Assembly (NCBI GenBank): GCA_022764085.1
Contig: JALERP010000078.1
Location: forward strand, 1-61,613
DNA: 61,613 bases
DNA from: Prevotella sp.
Lineage (GTDB): Bacteria > Bacteroidota > Bacteroidia > Bacteroidales > Bacteroidaceae
Direction: 5' to 3'
Shown in pieces: positions 1 to 9,859 of the stretch. Position 1 is the first letter of the stretch. Every line of letters starts with the position of its first letter. The position numbers were made by a program, and so were the translations under genes. A model generated the notes under the pieces. The model did not search any database and was not told the origin of the DNA. It worked only from the letters and a program-made list of their open reading frames with translations.

Positions 1-62
1 GATAGGAGGCAGGTGTAAAGACGGTGACGTCAAAGCCGAGCCTTACTAATTGCCCGAATACT
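1..62 (+). rRNA. 23S ribosomal RNA, 3' end (partial)
   Basis: The first bases match the conserved 3' end of bacterial 23S rRNA, including GGTGTAAAG near position 13 and GCCGAGCCTTACTAATTGCC around 34-53, the last helix before the 3' terminus. The rest of the gene lies outside the window. The exact mature end is estimated. It is followed after about 140 bases by 5S rRNA on the same strand, the usual order of a Bacteroidales rrn operon. Confidence 0.85.
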
Positions 63-205
63 TTATGTTTAGCTCGCAATGATAAGGTTGCGTCAGCTGT
101 GTTCCGTCAGTCTTGGCTTGTGTCAAAGCAATGTCACCCATACTGTGGATGTCCCATGTAGCGATGAAAGTGATCGCTGTGGGTTTCCATTCAGGAAAGA
201 CATAT

Positions 206-315
<110 letters not shown>

Positions 316-330
316 CTTTTATGAAAAGCG

Positions 331-368
331 AAGCCCCGAGGATAGAAATATCCATGGGGCTTTTTTAT
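331..368 (+). terminator. Intrinsic terminator of the rRNA operon
   Basis: A 14-bp arm at 331-344 pairs with 349-362 around a GAAA loop with a single A-A mismatch, and is followed by a run of six T. It ends the rrn operon before the convergent sensor kinase gene. Confidence 0.9.
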
Positions 369-418
369 ATGTACATAGTCATAGATAGCAACATCCCTTG
401 GACTTTTTTAGTGCTTCA

Positions 419-1576
419 TTATTTTTTTAGTTCTATTCTGAATGTTGTTCCTTTTCCTACTTCAGATTCTTTCACGAATATCTTTCCTTTATGGTAGTTT
501 TCGATTATTCTTTTAGCAAGCGACAAACCTAATCCCCAACCTCTCTTCTTGGTTGTAAAACCAGGGGTGAAAACATTTTTTATGTCATTTCTCTTTATAC
601 CTTTTCCATTGTCCTTAATTTCAATACAAAGGTTCGTTCTTTCATAGAATGTTGATATATTAATGTAGCCTTTTCCTTCCATTGCGTCAACAGCATTCTT
701 GCATAGGTTTTCAATGACCCATTCAAATAACGCAGGATTAATGTGTGCAATTATATTGTTATCTGTTGCATGATATATTATCTTTACCTTTGATGACGTA
801 CGTTTGTTCATGTAATCAACAACATGTTCAATTACTTCATTAAGTGGTGTAGCCTTCAATTCAGGAATAGAACCAATTTTTGAGAATCTTTCTGCAATAA
901 TCTCTAATCGTTTTACGTCTTTCCCCATTTCTGCTACCATTTCGTCATCTGGATATGTTTCTTTAAGGATTTCTGTCCATGCCATCATACTTGAGATAGG
1001 AGTGCCAAGTTGATGTGCAGTCTCTTTCGAAAGTCCAACCCAAACTTTGTTTTGTTCTGCTTTTTTTGATGCTAACAATGCAAATATTGCAACAATAACG
1101 AATATTAGCACAACTCCTAATTGTACATATGGATATGTTGCAAGTCTCTTTCGCATGGTTGACTCTTTATAACAAACGAGTTGGTAGTCAGATGTTCCAT
1201 CTAAATCAATTTTTACATAGTTTCCCGCTTTTAAACAACTGTTAGCGATTTTTTTTAAAGACTTGATAGAGTCTATAGCATTGTCGGCATTAATAGAGAT
1301 GTTCCTATAGTCACAAATCTCGCCTTTTGACGACAATACAACAACTGGTATAGTGTTGTTAGACTTAATGACGTTCAGTACAAGCGATAGGTCTGTATTC
1401 TCTGAAGCATTGTTAAGTGTATGCAATGCTTCAGCCCATGTTGTCATCTTATTTTTTTCCTCATTCGATAAGTCTCGGATAAGGAAATGTGAAGTTGCTA
1501 GTGATGCCATTGCAATGATTATTGCAGTTATTACCAGACCTATCTTCACTTGTCTGATTCTATCAGTCCATATCAT
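419..1576 (-). CDS. Membrane sensor histidine kinase
   Basis: Two-component sensor kinase of 385 residues. Visible layout: transmembrane helix at about 12-33, a periplasmic sensor region of about 115 residues with no family I recognise, second transmembrane helix at about 150-170, then directly the HisKA dimerisation helix with H-box KETAHQLGTP (phospho-acceptor His188). The ATPase domain carries the N-box (ENLCKNAVDAM, 289-299) and G-boxes (DNGKGI near 322 and GWGLGLSLAKR near 346). No HAMP or PAS domain is evident. Its start overlaps the uvrA stop by 4 bases, so it is translated from the end of that operon. No response regulator gene is adjacent, so its partner and signal are unknown. The TM-loop-TM kinase call is firm; the pathway is not. 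Confidence 0.9.
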   Translation of the reverse strand: MIWTDRIRQVKIGLVITAIIIAMASLATSHFLIRDLSNEEKNKMTTWAEALHTLNNASENTDLSLVLNVIKSNNTIPVVVLSSKGEICDYRNISINADNAIDSIKSLKKIANSCLKAGNYVKIDLDGTSDYQLVCYKESTMRKRLATYPYVQLGVVLIFVIVAIFALLASKKAEQNKVWVGLSKETAHQLGTPISSMMAWTEILKETYPDDEMVAEMGKDVKRLEIIAERFSKIGSIPELKATPLNEVIEHVVDYMNKRTSSKVKIIYHATDNNIIAHINPALFEWVIENLCKNAVDAMEGKGYINISTFYERTNLCIEIKDNGKGIKRNDIKNVFTPGFTTKKRGWGLGLSLAKRIIENYHKGKIFVKESEVGKGTTFRIELKK

Positions 1577-4419
1577 CTTTTCAGTTCTTCTTTAAGGAAT
1601 AATGCTGTGAAACTATTTTTTGATTTTGCCACGTATTCAGGGGTTCCTGTAGCGCACACCTTACCTCCAGCTCTACCGCCTTCAGGACCGATGTCAATAA
1701 TATGGTCTGCCATCTTAATGACATCTAGATTATGCTCGATAACAATAACGGTATTTCCTCTATCTACAAGTTTTTGCAGTACATCCATCAGTATTCTGAT
1801 ATCTTCGAAATGTAAACCAGTAGTGGGTTCATCGAGGATGTAAAGTGTCCTTCCTGTGTCCTTTTTACTCAATTCTGTTGCCAGTTTTACTCTCTGGCTC
1901 TCACCTCCAGACAATGTAGTTGAAGGTTGTCCAAGTTTGATATATCCCAAACCAACATCTTGAATAGTCTTGATTTTTCTAAGAATATCAGGTACATTCT
2001 CGAAGAATTCCACTGCTTGGTTAACAGTCATTTCAAGGACATCAGCTATACTCTTTCCCTTGTATCTCACCTCCAAAGTCTCGCGGTTATATCTCTTACC
2101 ATGACAAACCTCACATGGCACCATCACATCAGGCAGGAAATTCATCTCTATTGTTTTATATCCATTACCATTACAAGCCTCACATCTTCCACCCTTCACG
2201 TTAAATGAAAATCTGCCAGGTTTGTAGCCTCTGATTTTTGCTTCTGGTAAATTAACGAACAATGAACGTATATCCGAGAAAACACCAGTATATGTCGCAG
2301 GATTAGAGCGTGGAGTCCTCCCCAAAGGACTTTGATCAACATCTACAATCTTATCAATATTTTCAATGCCTTCAATAGAATCATATTCAAGGGGCTCCTT
2401 TAAAGAGCGATAGAAATGCTTACTTAATATAGGTTGGAGTGTTTCGTTTATTAGTGTCGATTTTCCTGAACCGCTCACACCTGTTACTACAATCAGTTTA
2501 CCCAAAGGAAATTCTACGTCGATATTCTTAAGATTATTTCCCTTTGCCCCATGTAGTATTAAGTTCTTCCCATTGCCCTTTCTACGTTGTTTGGGTATTT
2601 CAATATTCATTTCCCCGTTTAGATACATACTGGTGATAGTATGTTGTTTAAGCATATCCTGTGGTGTGCCTTGGAAAACCACCTCACCACCTTTGCGTCC
2701 AGCTTTCGGACCGATGTCCACAACATAGTCGGCAGCAAGCATCATGTCTTTATCATGTTCCACAACTATGACAGTGTTGCCTATGTCCCTAAGTTCCTTA
2801 AGCGATTTAATCAGTCTCTCGTTGTCCCTCTGATGCAGACCGATACTTGGTTCGTCAAGGATATATAATACGTTAACAAGTTGTGAACCTATCTGAGTAG
2901 CGAGTCGGATACGTTGACTTTCTCCTCCCGACAGACTTGCCGACTGACGGTTGAGAGATAGATAGTCAAGTCCCACCTCCAGCAAGAAATCAAGTCTTGT
3001 CTTAATCTCCTTAACGATTTCATTGGCGATGGCCTTTTGTTGTGTGTCAAGATGCTCCATCGCGTTGTCAATCCATGTTCTTAGTTCACTTATGTCCATA
3101 TTTGCCAGTTCGGCAATATTTTTATTCCATATTCTGTATGACAAAGCCTCACGGTTAAGACGGTTACCATTACACTCGCTGCACGTTTTAACCGCAGTGA
3201 ACTGTACCGACCATTTCTGCGCACTTGCAGAATCATCGTTCTCCATGACATTACGCAAGTACTTTACAACTCCATCGTAGGTAGAGAAGAAATCAGAAGA
3301 TGTCCCAACAAGGTCTTTGCTGATTTTTACTGAACCAATTGAACCGTACATCACTTCATTAAGGGCTTCGTCCGATAGTTCTTCCACCGGAGTTTTTAAG
3401 TCAAAACCATATTGTTTTAATACAGCATCAATCTGCCAGAATATCATCTGGTTCTTATATTTACCTAATGGAGTGATGGCTCCATTGTATATGCTAATAT
3501 CCTTTTTAGGTATAACCTTATCCATGTCGATCTCGTTAACGACTCCTAGTCCCTTGCATTTTGGGCAAGCCCCTTGTGGAGAGTTAAATGAGAAGTTATT
3601 AGGAGCTGGGTCACTATAAGCCATTCCCGTTGTTGGACACATTAATCGCTTGGAGAAGAACTTAGCCTCATTCGTGTCGTTGTCAAGAATCATTATGAGA
3701 CCGTCTCCTGCCTTCATTGCAGTGGCAACACTTTTCTTCAGACGGTTATCATCTTGGTCATCCTTAACCTTCATCTTATCAATAACTACTTCAATGTCAT
3801 GATTCTTGTATCGGTCAAGTTTCATGCCTTCCGTAATCTCTTTTAGTCCACCGTCAACACGAACATATAGATATCCCTTTCGCCTTAGACTGTCAAATAA
3901 TTCACGATAATGCCCCTTTCTACTTCTCACAAGAGGTGCTAGGACCATTATTTTTTTTCCCGAATAGTCGCGATGAATCATCTCTATAACCCGTTCTTCC
4001 GTGTATTTCACCATTTCTTCGCCTGTCGCAAAGCTATATGCCTTGCCAGCCCGTGCGAAAAGTATGCGTAGGAAGTCATAAATCTCAGTTGTCGTTCCTA
4101 CAGTAGAACGAGGATTTCTGTTTGTTGTTTTCTGTTCGATACTGATCACGGGACTCAGTCCAGTAATCTTGTCAACATCTGGTCGCTCCATTCCTCCGAG
4201 GAAATTTCTAGCATATGCCGAGAAAGTCTCTATATATCTTCTCTGTCCCTCGGCATAGATAGTGTCGAAGGCTAGTGATGATTTGCCAGAGCCTGATAGT
4301 CCCGTTATGACTGTCAGACTATCCCGTGGTATTTGCACATCAATATCTTTAAGGTTGTGCACTCTTGCCCCCCAGACATTGATGAAGTCCTCACCTTTAT
4401 TTGCTTTATTGTTGCTCAT
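1573..4419 (-). CDS. uvrA: Excinuclease ABC subunit A
   Basis: DNA damage recognition ATPase of nucleotide excision repair, which loads UvrB (encoded at 45.8-47.9 kb). About 948 residues, close to the usual 940. Two ABC modules are visible: Walker [10 protein letters not shown] near residue 40 and GVSGSGKST near 650, each with an ABC signature ([24 protein letters not shown]) and a Walker B-type ILDEP. The C-terminal zinc finger has CEAC...CEVC. The N-terminal zinc module has CPTTG...CPKC, so one of the usual four cysteines is missing. The ATG at 4419 is preferred over an in-frame TTG at 4425. The start overlaps the upstream gene by 14 bases and the stop overlaps the kinase by 4, indicating one minus-strand operon driven from about 5110. 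Confidence 0.97.
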   Translation of the reverse strand: MSNNKANKGEDFINVWGARVHNLKDIDVQIPRDSLTVITGLSGSGKSSLAFDTIYAEGQRRYIETFSAYARNFLGGMERPDVDKITGLSPVISIEQKTTNRNPRSTVGTTTEIYDFLRILFARAGKAYSFATGEEMVKYTEERVIEMIHRDYSGKKIMVLAPLVRSRKGHYRELFDSLRRKGYLYVRVDGGLKEITEGMKLDRYKNHDIEVVIDKMKVKDDQDDNRLKKSVATAMKAGDGLIMILDNDTNEAKFFSKRLMCPTTGMAYSDPAPNNFSFNSPQGACPKCKGLGVVNEIDMDKVIPKKDISIYNGAITPLGKYKNQMIFWQIDAVLKQYGFDLKTPVEELSDEALNEVMYGSIGSVKISKDLVGTSSDFFSTYDGVVKYLRNVMENDDSASAQKWSVQFTAVKTCSECNGNRLNREALSYRIWNKNIAELANMDISELRTWIDNAMEHLDTQQKAIANEIVKEIKTRLDFLLEVGLDYLSLNRQSASLSGGESQRIRLATQIGSQLVNVLYILDEPSIGLHQRDNERLIKSLKELRDIGNTVIVVEHDKDMMLAADYVVDIGPKAGRKGGEVVFQGTPQDMLKQHTITSMYLNGEMNIEIPKQRRKGNGKNLILHGAKGNNLKNIDVEFPLGKLIVVTGVSGSGKSTLINETLQPILSKHFYRSLKEPLEYDSIEGIENIDKIVDVDQSPLGRTPRSNPATYTGVFSDIRSLFVNLPEAKIRGYKPGRFSFNVKGGRCEACNGNGYKTIEMNFLPDVMVPCEVCHGKRYNRETLEVRYKGKSIADVLEMTVNQAVEFFENVPDILRKIKTIQDVGLGYIKLGQPSTTLSGGESQRVKLATELSKKDTGRTLYILDEPTTGLHFEDIRILMDVLQKLVDRGNTVIVIEHNLDVIKMADHIIDIGPEGGRAGGKVCATGTPEYVAKSKNSFTALFLKEELKR

Positions 4420-5086
4420 TTTCAATGTATGTTCTTAATATGTTAACATCCTTTTTTATATTATAGTCGCGTCCGTCGGCACCTTTGGCCTTTACGAGAA
4501 CGAAATATGTACCATCCTTTACCGGTTTCCCGTGAACTGTACCGTCCCAACCTTCGTTGATGTTCGTCCAGTCGAAAAGTTTCTGTCCCCATCTATTGAA
4601 GATATACGCATGAAACTCCACGATACTCCTATGATTGGATTTAGCTTTGTATATATCGTTTACACCGTCACCATTAGGTGAGAAAGCATTAGGCATTTCA
4701 AGCATACTTGTACTGATGGTGATTGAAATACTTCCCACGAGCTCAGGATCACTTATCCCGTTGTAAGTGGCATAAAGGGATACGACAAATGTGCCAGATT
4801 CGACGAAAGTATATGAAGTACTTTCCTCGTATCTTGTTACAAACGGAGTCTGTTCACCTTCTTTAGTAAACCTCCATTCCAATTCTGGCAGTTCATTGTC
4901 GGGTATGTCATTAATAGTTGCTTTGAACTCCACCTCCAATGGTGCCTGGGCATCGGATATAGCATCCGTTGTTTCAATACTCTCCCCGTTTGCATCAGTA
5001 TAGATAGCAGTCGGGAATATGTCGGCAAAAGCGCAATTATGCGCAAAAATGCACAAAAAAAGTATAAATATCTGTCTAAAATCCAT
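4406..5086 (-). CDS. Secreted PKD-like protein with type B T9SS (gliding-motility CHU_C) C-terminal domain
   Basis: About 226 residues. It begins with a signal peptide ([21 protein letters not shown]), followed by an Ig/PKD-like region (roughly residues 45-125) and a C-terminal domain with the type B type IX secretion pattern: [12 protein letters not shown], then [36 protein letters not shown]. Such domains direct export through the type IX system and cell-surface or extracellular placement. The start at 5086 is chosen because the only promoter-like box (5107-5114) lies within a longer in-frame extension reaching 5137 and because it gives a clean signal peptide. It overlaps uvrA and heads that operon, an odd pairing of a surface protein with DNA repair. 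Specific function unknown. Confidence 0.85.
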   Translation of the reverse strand: MDFRQIFILFLCIFAHNCAFADIFPTAIYTDANGESIETTDAISDAQAPLEVEFKATINDIPDNELPELEWRFTKEGEQTPFVTRYEESTSYTFVESGTFVVSLYATYNGISDPELVGSISITISTSMLEMPNAFSPNGDGVNDIYKAKSNHRSIVEFHAYIFNRWGQKLFDWTNINEGWDGTVHGKPVKDGTYFVLVKAKGADGRDYNIKKDVNILRTYIENEQQ

Positions 5087-5106
5087 TATTATTGAAATAT
5101 TTAGTG

Positions 5107-5114
5107 CAAAATTA
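5107..5114 (-). promoter_or_regulatory. Putative -7 box (TAATTTTG) for the T9SS protein-uvrA-kinase operon
   Basis: Fits the Bacteroidetes TAnnTTTG element on the minus strand, 20 bases upstream of the ATG at 5086. It supports the downstream start codon. Confidence 0.6.
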
Positions 5115-5147
5115 GTGAATTTAGTTGATTTACCCACTTTTTTTTAG

Positions 5148-5155
5148 TAATTTTG
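5148..5155 (+). promoter_or_regulatory. Putative -7 box (TAATTTTG) for the LysM gene
   Basis: TAnnTTTG match on the plus strand, 26 bases before the ATG at 5182. It forms a back-to-back pair with the minus-strand box at 5107. Confidence 0.6.
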
Positions 5156-5181
5156 TTGCCGAAATTTAAAAATATACGAAT

Positions 5182-6531
5182 ATGAAACGACTTTTAAGAT
5201 ATTTTTTGGCACTTTTGGTGCTTTTTTGTACTTGTAACAGTATTCTTGCCCAGACTAAGTCTAATATTCGCGAGATGCATAAAGTAAAGAAGAAGGAAAC
5301 AATATTTGGTATTGCCCGTGACAACGGACTAACGATACAGGAACTCATCGATGCCAACCCTGAGATGAATACGCCTGGTTATGAACTCAAGAAGGGCAAC
5401 TTTATTGTCATCCCTTATCCCAAGTCAAAGGTAGAACCTGCCGCAAAGGTTGTACCTGAAAAGACGGTAGAGAAAAAGTCCTCTATACGTCTAGGAGTAA
5501 TGTTGCCTCTTCATAATGAGAATGGCGACGGGCGACGAATGGTGGAATACTATCGTGGTGTGTTGATGGCTGTGGATAGTCTTAAGCACGCTGGTCTGTC
5601 TGTGGATGTATTTGCATGGAATGTGTCAGAAGATGCCAATATCACGAAGTTTCTTAACGACAAGAATGCATCTACCTGTGATATTATTATCGGTCCTCTA
5701 TATTCCAAGCAAGTTGCTCCATTGGCGACCTTTGCCTCCAAGCACGACATCAAGGTGTTGATACCCTTCTCGATCAACGCCCCAGAGTTGTTCACCAACT
5801 CCAATCTCTTCCAGGTATATCAGTCGCCCACAGACATCAATGAGGCAACAATCGACAAGTTTCTCCAGCGTTTTGCCGGATATAATACCGTTATCATCGA
5901 TTGCAATGACACCACAAGCAAAAAGGGTGTTTTTACGATGGGGTTGCGTCGCAGGATGGAGACAATGGGTCGTGAGTATAATATCACCAATCTGAAGTCA
6001 AGTGAACCATATTTTGCCAAGGCATTCAGTAAGAACAAACCCAATGTGGTTATTCTTAATACCGGTCGTTCTCCTGAGTTAAACCTTGCTTTTGCAAAAC
6101 TCAACAATTTTTCGGTCAACAATCCAGGTGTTGAAATCACCATGTTTGGATATACAGAATGGATGATGTACACAAAATACGACATTGATAACTATTATAA
6201 ATATAATGTATATATCCCAGCTACATTCTATCTAAATCCTCTTTCGTCGTCAACCGACAGGATTATGACTAAGTACCGTTGGAATTTTCATACAGATATG
6301 ATGCAGGCGTTACCACGCTTTGCTGTTACAGGTTTCGATCATGCAATGTTTTTCCTTAAAGGATTCTATAAACAAGGCAAGAAATTTACTGGTGCTCCAG
6401 GTTCTGTAGGTTATATTCCGGTGCAGACCCCGCTTAAGTTTGAGAAGATAGCTAATGGTGGATATCGTAACACGTCGTTGCTGTTTGTACATTATAAACC
6501 CACACATCAGATAGAAACGATTAATTATTAG
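5182..6531 (+). CDS. LysM domain protein with periplasmic-binding-protein-like fold
   Basis: 449 residues. A signal peptide (residues 1-23, cleavage after ILAQ) leads into one LysM domain (about 34-80: KKKETIFGIARDNGLTIQELIDANP...GNFIVIP), which binds peptidoglycan glycan chains. From about residue 100 (IRLGVMLPLHNENGDGRRMVEYYRGVLMAVD) the chain resembles the type I periplasmic-binding fold of ABC ligand-binding and receptor proteins, but no transporter genes are nearby. It probably sits in the periplasm attached to the cell wall; ligand unknown. It starts a plus-strand operon: the next gene begins 4 bases after its stop. Confidence 0.85.
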   Translation: MKRLLRYFLALLVLFCTCNSILAQTKSNIREMHKVKKKETIFGIARDNGLTIQELIDANPEMNTPGYELKKGNFIVIPYPKSKVEPAAKVVPEKTVEKKSSIRLGVMLPLHNENGDGRRMVEYYRGVLMAVDSLKHAGLSVDVFAWNVSEDANITKFLNDKNASTCDIIIGPLYSKQVAPLATFASKHDIKVLIPFSINAPELFTNSNLFQVYQSPTDINEATIDKFLQRFAGYNTVIIDCNDTTSKKGVFTMGLRRRMETMGREYNITNLKSSEPYFAKAFSKNKPNVVILNTGRSPELNLAFAKLNNFSVNNPGVEITMFGYTEWMMYTKYDIDNYYKYNVYIPATFYLNPLSSSTDRIMTKYRWNFHTDMMQALPRFAVTGFDHAMFFLKGFYKQGKKFTGAPGSVGYIPVQTPLKFEKIANGGYRNTSLLFVHYKPTHQIETINY

Positions 6532-6535
6532 ACTC

Positions 6536-7297
6536 ATGCGCAGGATATTTACAATATCATTACTACTTATGTTCATGTCGTTATCGTCATGGGCTCAGAT
6601 AGGCGACCACCGCAATGAGTTGTCCATAGGTGTCAACGGTGGTTATGTTATGAGCAATGTCGGATTTACTCCGTCAGTGACTCAGAAGATGCATGGTGGT
6701 ATTACTGGTGGTTTCACTGTCCGCTATACATGCGAAAAGTATTTCAAAAGTATTTGTGCCATTGTTGGTGAAGTCAATATATCCCAAATGGGATGGACGG
6801 AAGATATCCGTACAGCAGACGACTTGCCAGTGATTAACTCAGTAACCAAAGTGGCTGAGGAATATGAGCGTCAACTCACCTATGTTCAAGTGCCGTTAAT
6901 GGCTCGTTTGGGATGGGGTAGGGAGCGTAAAGGATTTCAAGCCTTTTTCCAATTAGGTCCTCAGGTGGGCATGTATCTTGGTGACAAGAAAAAAAGTAAC
7001 TTCGACTATGGCTCTCGCAATGTTAATGACCGTATAGGTGCTTTGCGTGAGGCAGTGATGGACACTCTCGATGTCCAGCGTAAGTTTGATTATGGTATTA
7101 CCGCCGGTTTCGGTCTTGAATACAGCAATCCCAAGTTAGGACATTTTATTATAGAAGGTCGTTATTACTATGGTCTTGGTGACATATACAAGAACAGCAA
7201 GAGCGACTATTTTGGACGAAGTAACAATAGTGGAATATTTGTCAAGTTGACCTATTTGTGGGATGTTGTGAAGAGTAAGAATAAGAATATTAAATAG
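6536..7297 (+). CDS. Outer-membrane beta-barrel protein, PorT-like family
   Basis: 253 residues with a signal peptide ending near SSWAQ (residues 1-21). The mature part is rich in alternating hydrophobic/aromatic strands with glycine turns (for example ELSIGVNGGYVMSNVGF, GGFTVRYTCEKYF, GHFIIEGRYYYGLGDIY) and ends in a strand, as in the porin-like barrel families annotated PorT in Bacteroidetes. PorT itself is a T9SS component, but many relatives are not, so a role in secretion is only possible. Tightly linked to the LysM gene (4-base gap), suggesting a joint envelope function. Confidence 0.75.
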   Translation: MRRIFTISLLLMFMSLSSWAQIGDHRNELSIGVNGGYVMSNVGFTPSVTQKMHGGITGGFTVRYTCEKYFKSICAIVGEVNISQMGWTEDIRTADDLPVINSVTKVAEEYERQLTYVQVPLMARLGWGRERKGFQAFFQLGPQVGMYLGDKKKSNFDYGSRNVNDRIGALREAVMDTLDVQRKFDYGITAGFGLEYSNPKLGHFIIEGRYYYGLGDIYKNSKSDYFGRSNNSGIFVKLTYLWDVVKSKNKNIK

Positions 7298-7324
7298 TAT
7301 TAATCATCTAATAAAAATTAAGTT

Positions 7325-8848
7325 ATGTTTGAAGGACAGCCGAAAGGTCTTTTTGCATTGGCACTTGCCAATACTGGTGAGCGCTTTGGTTATTACACCA
7401 TGCTCGCCGTTTTCGCTCTCTTTCTGAGAGCCAATTTTGGTTTGGCTCCAGGTACAGCGGGTTTTATCTACAGTAGTTTTCTGATGTTGGTCTATTTCCT
7501 TCCGTTGTTTGGTGGTATGATGGCCGACAAGTTTGGTTTTGGTAAGATGGTAACCAGTGGTATCATCATTATGTTTGCAGGCTATTTGCTGTTATCTGTG
7601 CCCCTTGGTGGTGACATTGTAGCATTAGTTGTAATGATGGCGGCTTTAGTAATGATTGCCCTTGGCACAGGTTTGTTCAAAGGCAACTTGCAGGTGATGG
7701 TAGGCGACCTCTATAATTCGTCGCAGTACTCCGACAAGCGTGACTCTGGTTTTTCAATCTTTTATATGGCTATCAATATCGGTGCTTTATTTGCTCCTAC
7801 AGCAGCTGTTAAGATTATGGAGTGGGCCCAGGCAAATATGGGAGTTTCTGAGAACGATTCCTATCACTTTGCATTTGCCGTTGCCTGTGCTTCTCTGATA
7901 CTTTCTATTGCGATTTATTATCTTACGCGTCCTACATTCCGTCACGTTGAAGGTGGCAAGAAAGATAAAGATTCAAAGAAGAGCGCAGATGATACTATTG
8001 AGGAACTCTCTCCTGCCGACACCCGTGCTCGTGTTGTAGCACTCTGTCTGGTGTATGCAGTTGTGATATTTTTCTGGATGGCATTCCATCAGAATGGACT
8101 TACTCTTACATATTTTGCCAATGAGTTCACGGTGAAGAGTGTAGAAGGTGTACAGAGTATGGCTTTCGACGTTCTTAATTTGGTTGCCATAATCATTATT
8201 GTGTATGCATTGTTCTCCTTGTTTCAGAGTAAGTCATCTAATGGTAAAATCATCTCAGGTGGTGTTCTTGCAGCCTGTGTTGCATTCCTTTATTGGCAAT
8301 ACACCAATGTGTCAGGCTCAATTGATATTTCAGCCCCTATCTTCCAACAGTTCAATCCCTGTTATGTAGTGGCTCTTACTCCTGTTAGCCTTGCCATTTT
8401 CAGTGCGTTGGCTCGTAGGGGAAAGGAACCTTCTGCCCCTCGCAAGATAGCATACGGTATGCTTGTTGCCGCCGTTGGTTTTGGCGTAATGGCATTTGGC
8501 TCGTTTGGTCTTCTTACCCCCGACGCACAGGCAGCAGCTGGAGATAATGGTACATTTGTGTCAACAAACTGGCTCATCTCTACCTATCTTGTTTTGACAT
8601 TTGCGGAGTTGCTGCTTTCTCCTATGGGAATATCCTTTGTTTCCAAGGTAGCACCTCCAAAATATAAGGGTATGATGATGGGTGGTTGGTTTGTTGCTAC
8701 AGCCATTGGTAATTTCCTTGTCAGTGTAGGTGGATTCCTTTGGGGTTGTCTTCCGTTGTGGATGGTATGGACAGTATTCATTGTACTCTGCCTCCTCTCA
8801 GCACTCTTCATGTTTGCAATGATGAAGCGACTTGAGAAGGTAGCTTGA
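7325..8848 (+). CDS. Proton-dependent oligopeptide (POT/PTR) transporter
   Basis: 507-residue inner-membrane MFS protein importing di- and tripeptides with protons. The family signature ANTGERFGYYTM lies at about residues 16-27, in helix 1 (the ExxERFxYY motif), and GALFAP-type motifs follow near 150. At least 12 hydrophobic segments are visible, with a charged cytoplasmic loop near 210-235 (GGKKDKDSKKSADD). Starts 27 bases after the barrel gene and is followed by a hairpin terminator. Peptide use would fit a gut or oral Prevotella that relies on peptides for nitrogen, which is inference. Confidence 0.93.
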   Translation: MFEGQPKGLFALALANTGERFGYYTMLAVFALFLRANFGLAPGTAGFIYSSFLMLVYFLPLFGGMMADKFGFGKMVTSGIIIMFAGYLLLSVPLGGDIVALVVMMAALVMIALGTGLFKGNLQVMVGDLYNSSQYSDKRDSGFSIFYMAINIGALFAPTAAVKIMEWAQANMGVSENDSYHFAFAVACASLILSIAIYYLTRPTFRHVEGGKKDKDSKKSADDTIEELSPADTRARVVALCLVYAVVIFFWMAFHQNGLTLTYFANEFTVKSVEGVQSMAFDVLNLVAIIIIVYALFSLFQSKSSNGKIISGGVLAACVAFLYWQYTNVSGSIDISAPIFQQFNPCYVVALTPVSLAIFSALARRGKEPSAPRKIAYGMLVAAVGFGVMAFGSFGLLTPDAQAAAGDNGTFVSTNWLISTYLVLTFAELLLSPMGISFVSKVAPPKYKGMMMGGWFVATAIGNFLVSVGGFLWGCLPLWMVWTVFIVLCLLSALFMFAMMKRLEKVA

Positions 8849-8874
8849 TATTTACCCACAATATATTAGTATCT

Positions 8875-8918
8875 AACGAAGGTTCCTTCATTGTTTATCG
8901 AAGGTACCTTCGTTTTTT
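8875..8918 (+). terminator. Hairpin terminator after the peptide transporter
   Basis: AACGAAGGT (8875-8883) pairs with ACCTTCGTT (8906-8914), followed by T residues. The right arm lies inside the 3' end of the convergent nuclease gene, so the stem is also coding there. Confidence 0.75.
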
Positions 8919-9859
8919 ATTGATGGCGTCTTCAAATATTTTATCACAACAGGCAGATGGTCACTGTAACCATCGGGGGCGTATCTGAATCCATTGAAGG
9001 AGCGATAGGGCTTGTATCCTCCGTATTTCTTGTCCTTAGATAATAAAAAAGGATTATCGTATATATCGGCAGTAATCACCCTATGGCGCATATTCTCACC
9101 GATAAGGATGTGGTCTATGCTTTCCCACTTGCCCTTATACTTATAACTTCCTTGCGCTCCATGCTTGCCACAAGCATGTTTCGTGACGTTCATCAAACCA
9201 TGCCCCTCTAAGTAAGTCATGGCCTTGCTGTCTGCAGTGTCGTTGAAATCACCTGCTATTATTATCTTGGCATCCCTGTTAGTGTGTCGAATAGAGTCAA
9301 TAATCTCGACGGTCTTTTCCATTACAACCATACGTCGTTTTAATGACTTCTTCTCACCGCCGAACTTGCTCGGGGCGTGCACTGCTACTACGTGTAGTGT
9401 GTCGCCTGAGGCAACGCTGCCGCAGACGTATAGGATATCCCTAAGTGGATGCTCTGTGTGATTGTCAACAGGTCTAATTGATTTATGGCAGATAGGCCTG
9501 AATGACATAGTGTTATATATTATTGCCACGTCGATGCCTCTTTCATCGCGCGAATTGGTCATAATATACCTATAGCCAAGTTGTCCCATAGCCGTGCGTC
9601 GTGTCAGCCTTTCCATCACCGAGTCATTCTCCACCTCACAGAGAGTGATGAGGTCGGGTAGGGTGTCCTTGCCGCAACATCCTATCAGTTCCTTAGCTAT
9701 GTTTTCTGTTTTCTGCCAGTATTTCTGTTGTGTCCAATGCCTTTTCCCCTCAGCCGTGAATTCAGTGTCTTTTTTCCCCTCGTCATGTGAGCAGTCAAAG
9801 AGGTTTTCACAGTTGAGTTGAACCAGAGTCAGTATTGATGCGAGAAAAATCTTCAGCAT
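8888..9859 (-). CDS. Endonuclease/exonuclease/phosphatase family protein, exported
   Basis: 323 residues with a signal peptide MLKIFLASILTLVQLNCEN, possibly a lipoprotein signal at LNC. EEP-fold motifs are visible: the N-terminal NCENLFD, Glu of LITLCEVEND, HAPSKFGGEKKS, IIAGDFNDT and the terminal YSDHLPVVI. These are the metal-binding Glu, Asp/Asn and His of the DNase I/phosphatase superfamily. The substrate (DNA, phosphoinositide or other phosphoester) cannot be told. The ATG at 9859 is preferred over an upstream in-frame start at 9877; it overlaps the stop of the upstream gene by 7 bases, so the two are co-translated. Confidence 0.85.
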   Translation of the reverse strand: MLKIFLASILTLVQLNCENLFDCSHDEGKKDTEFTAEGKRHWTQQKYWQKTENIAKELIGCCGKDTLPDLITLCEVENDSVMERLTRRTAMGQLGYRYIMTNSRDERGIDVAIIYNTMSFRPICHKSIRPVDNHTEHPLRDILYVCGSVASGDTLHVVAVHAPSKFGGEKKSLKRRMVVMEKTVEIIDSIRHTNRDAKIIIAGDFNDTADSKAMTYLEGHGLMNVTKHACGKHGAQGSYKYKGKWESIDHILIGENMRHRVITADIYDNPFLLSKDKKYGGYKPYRSFNGFRYAPDGYSDHLPVVIKYLKTPSIKNEGTFDKQ

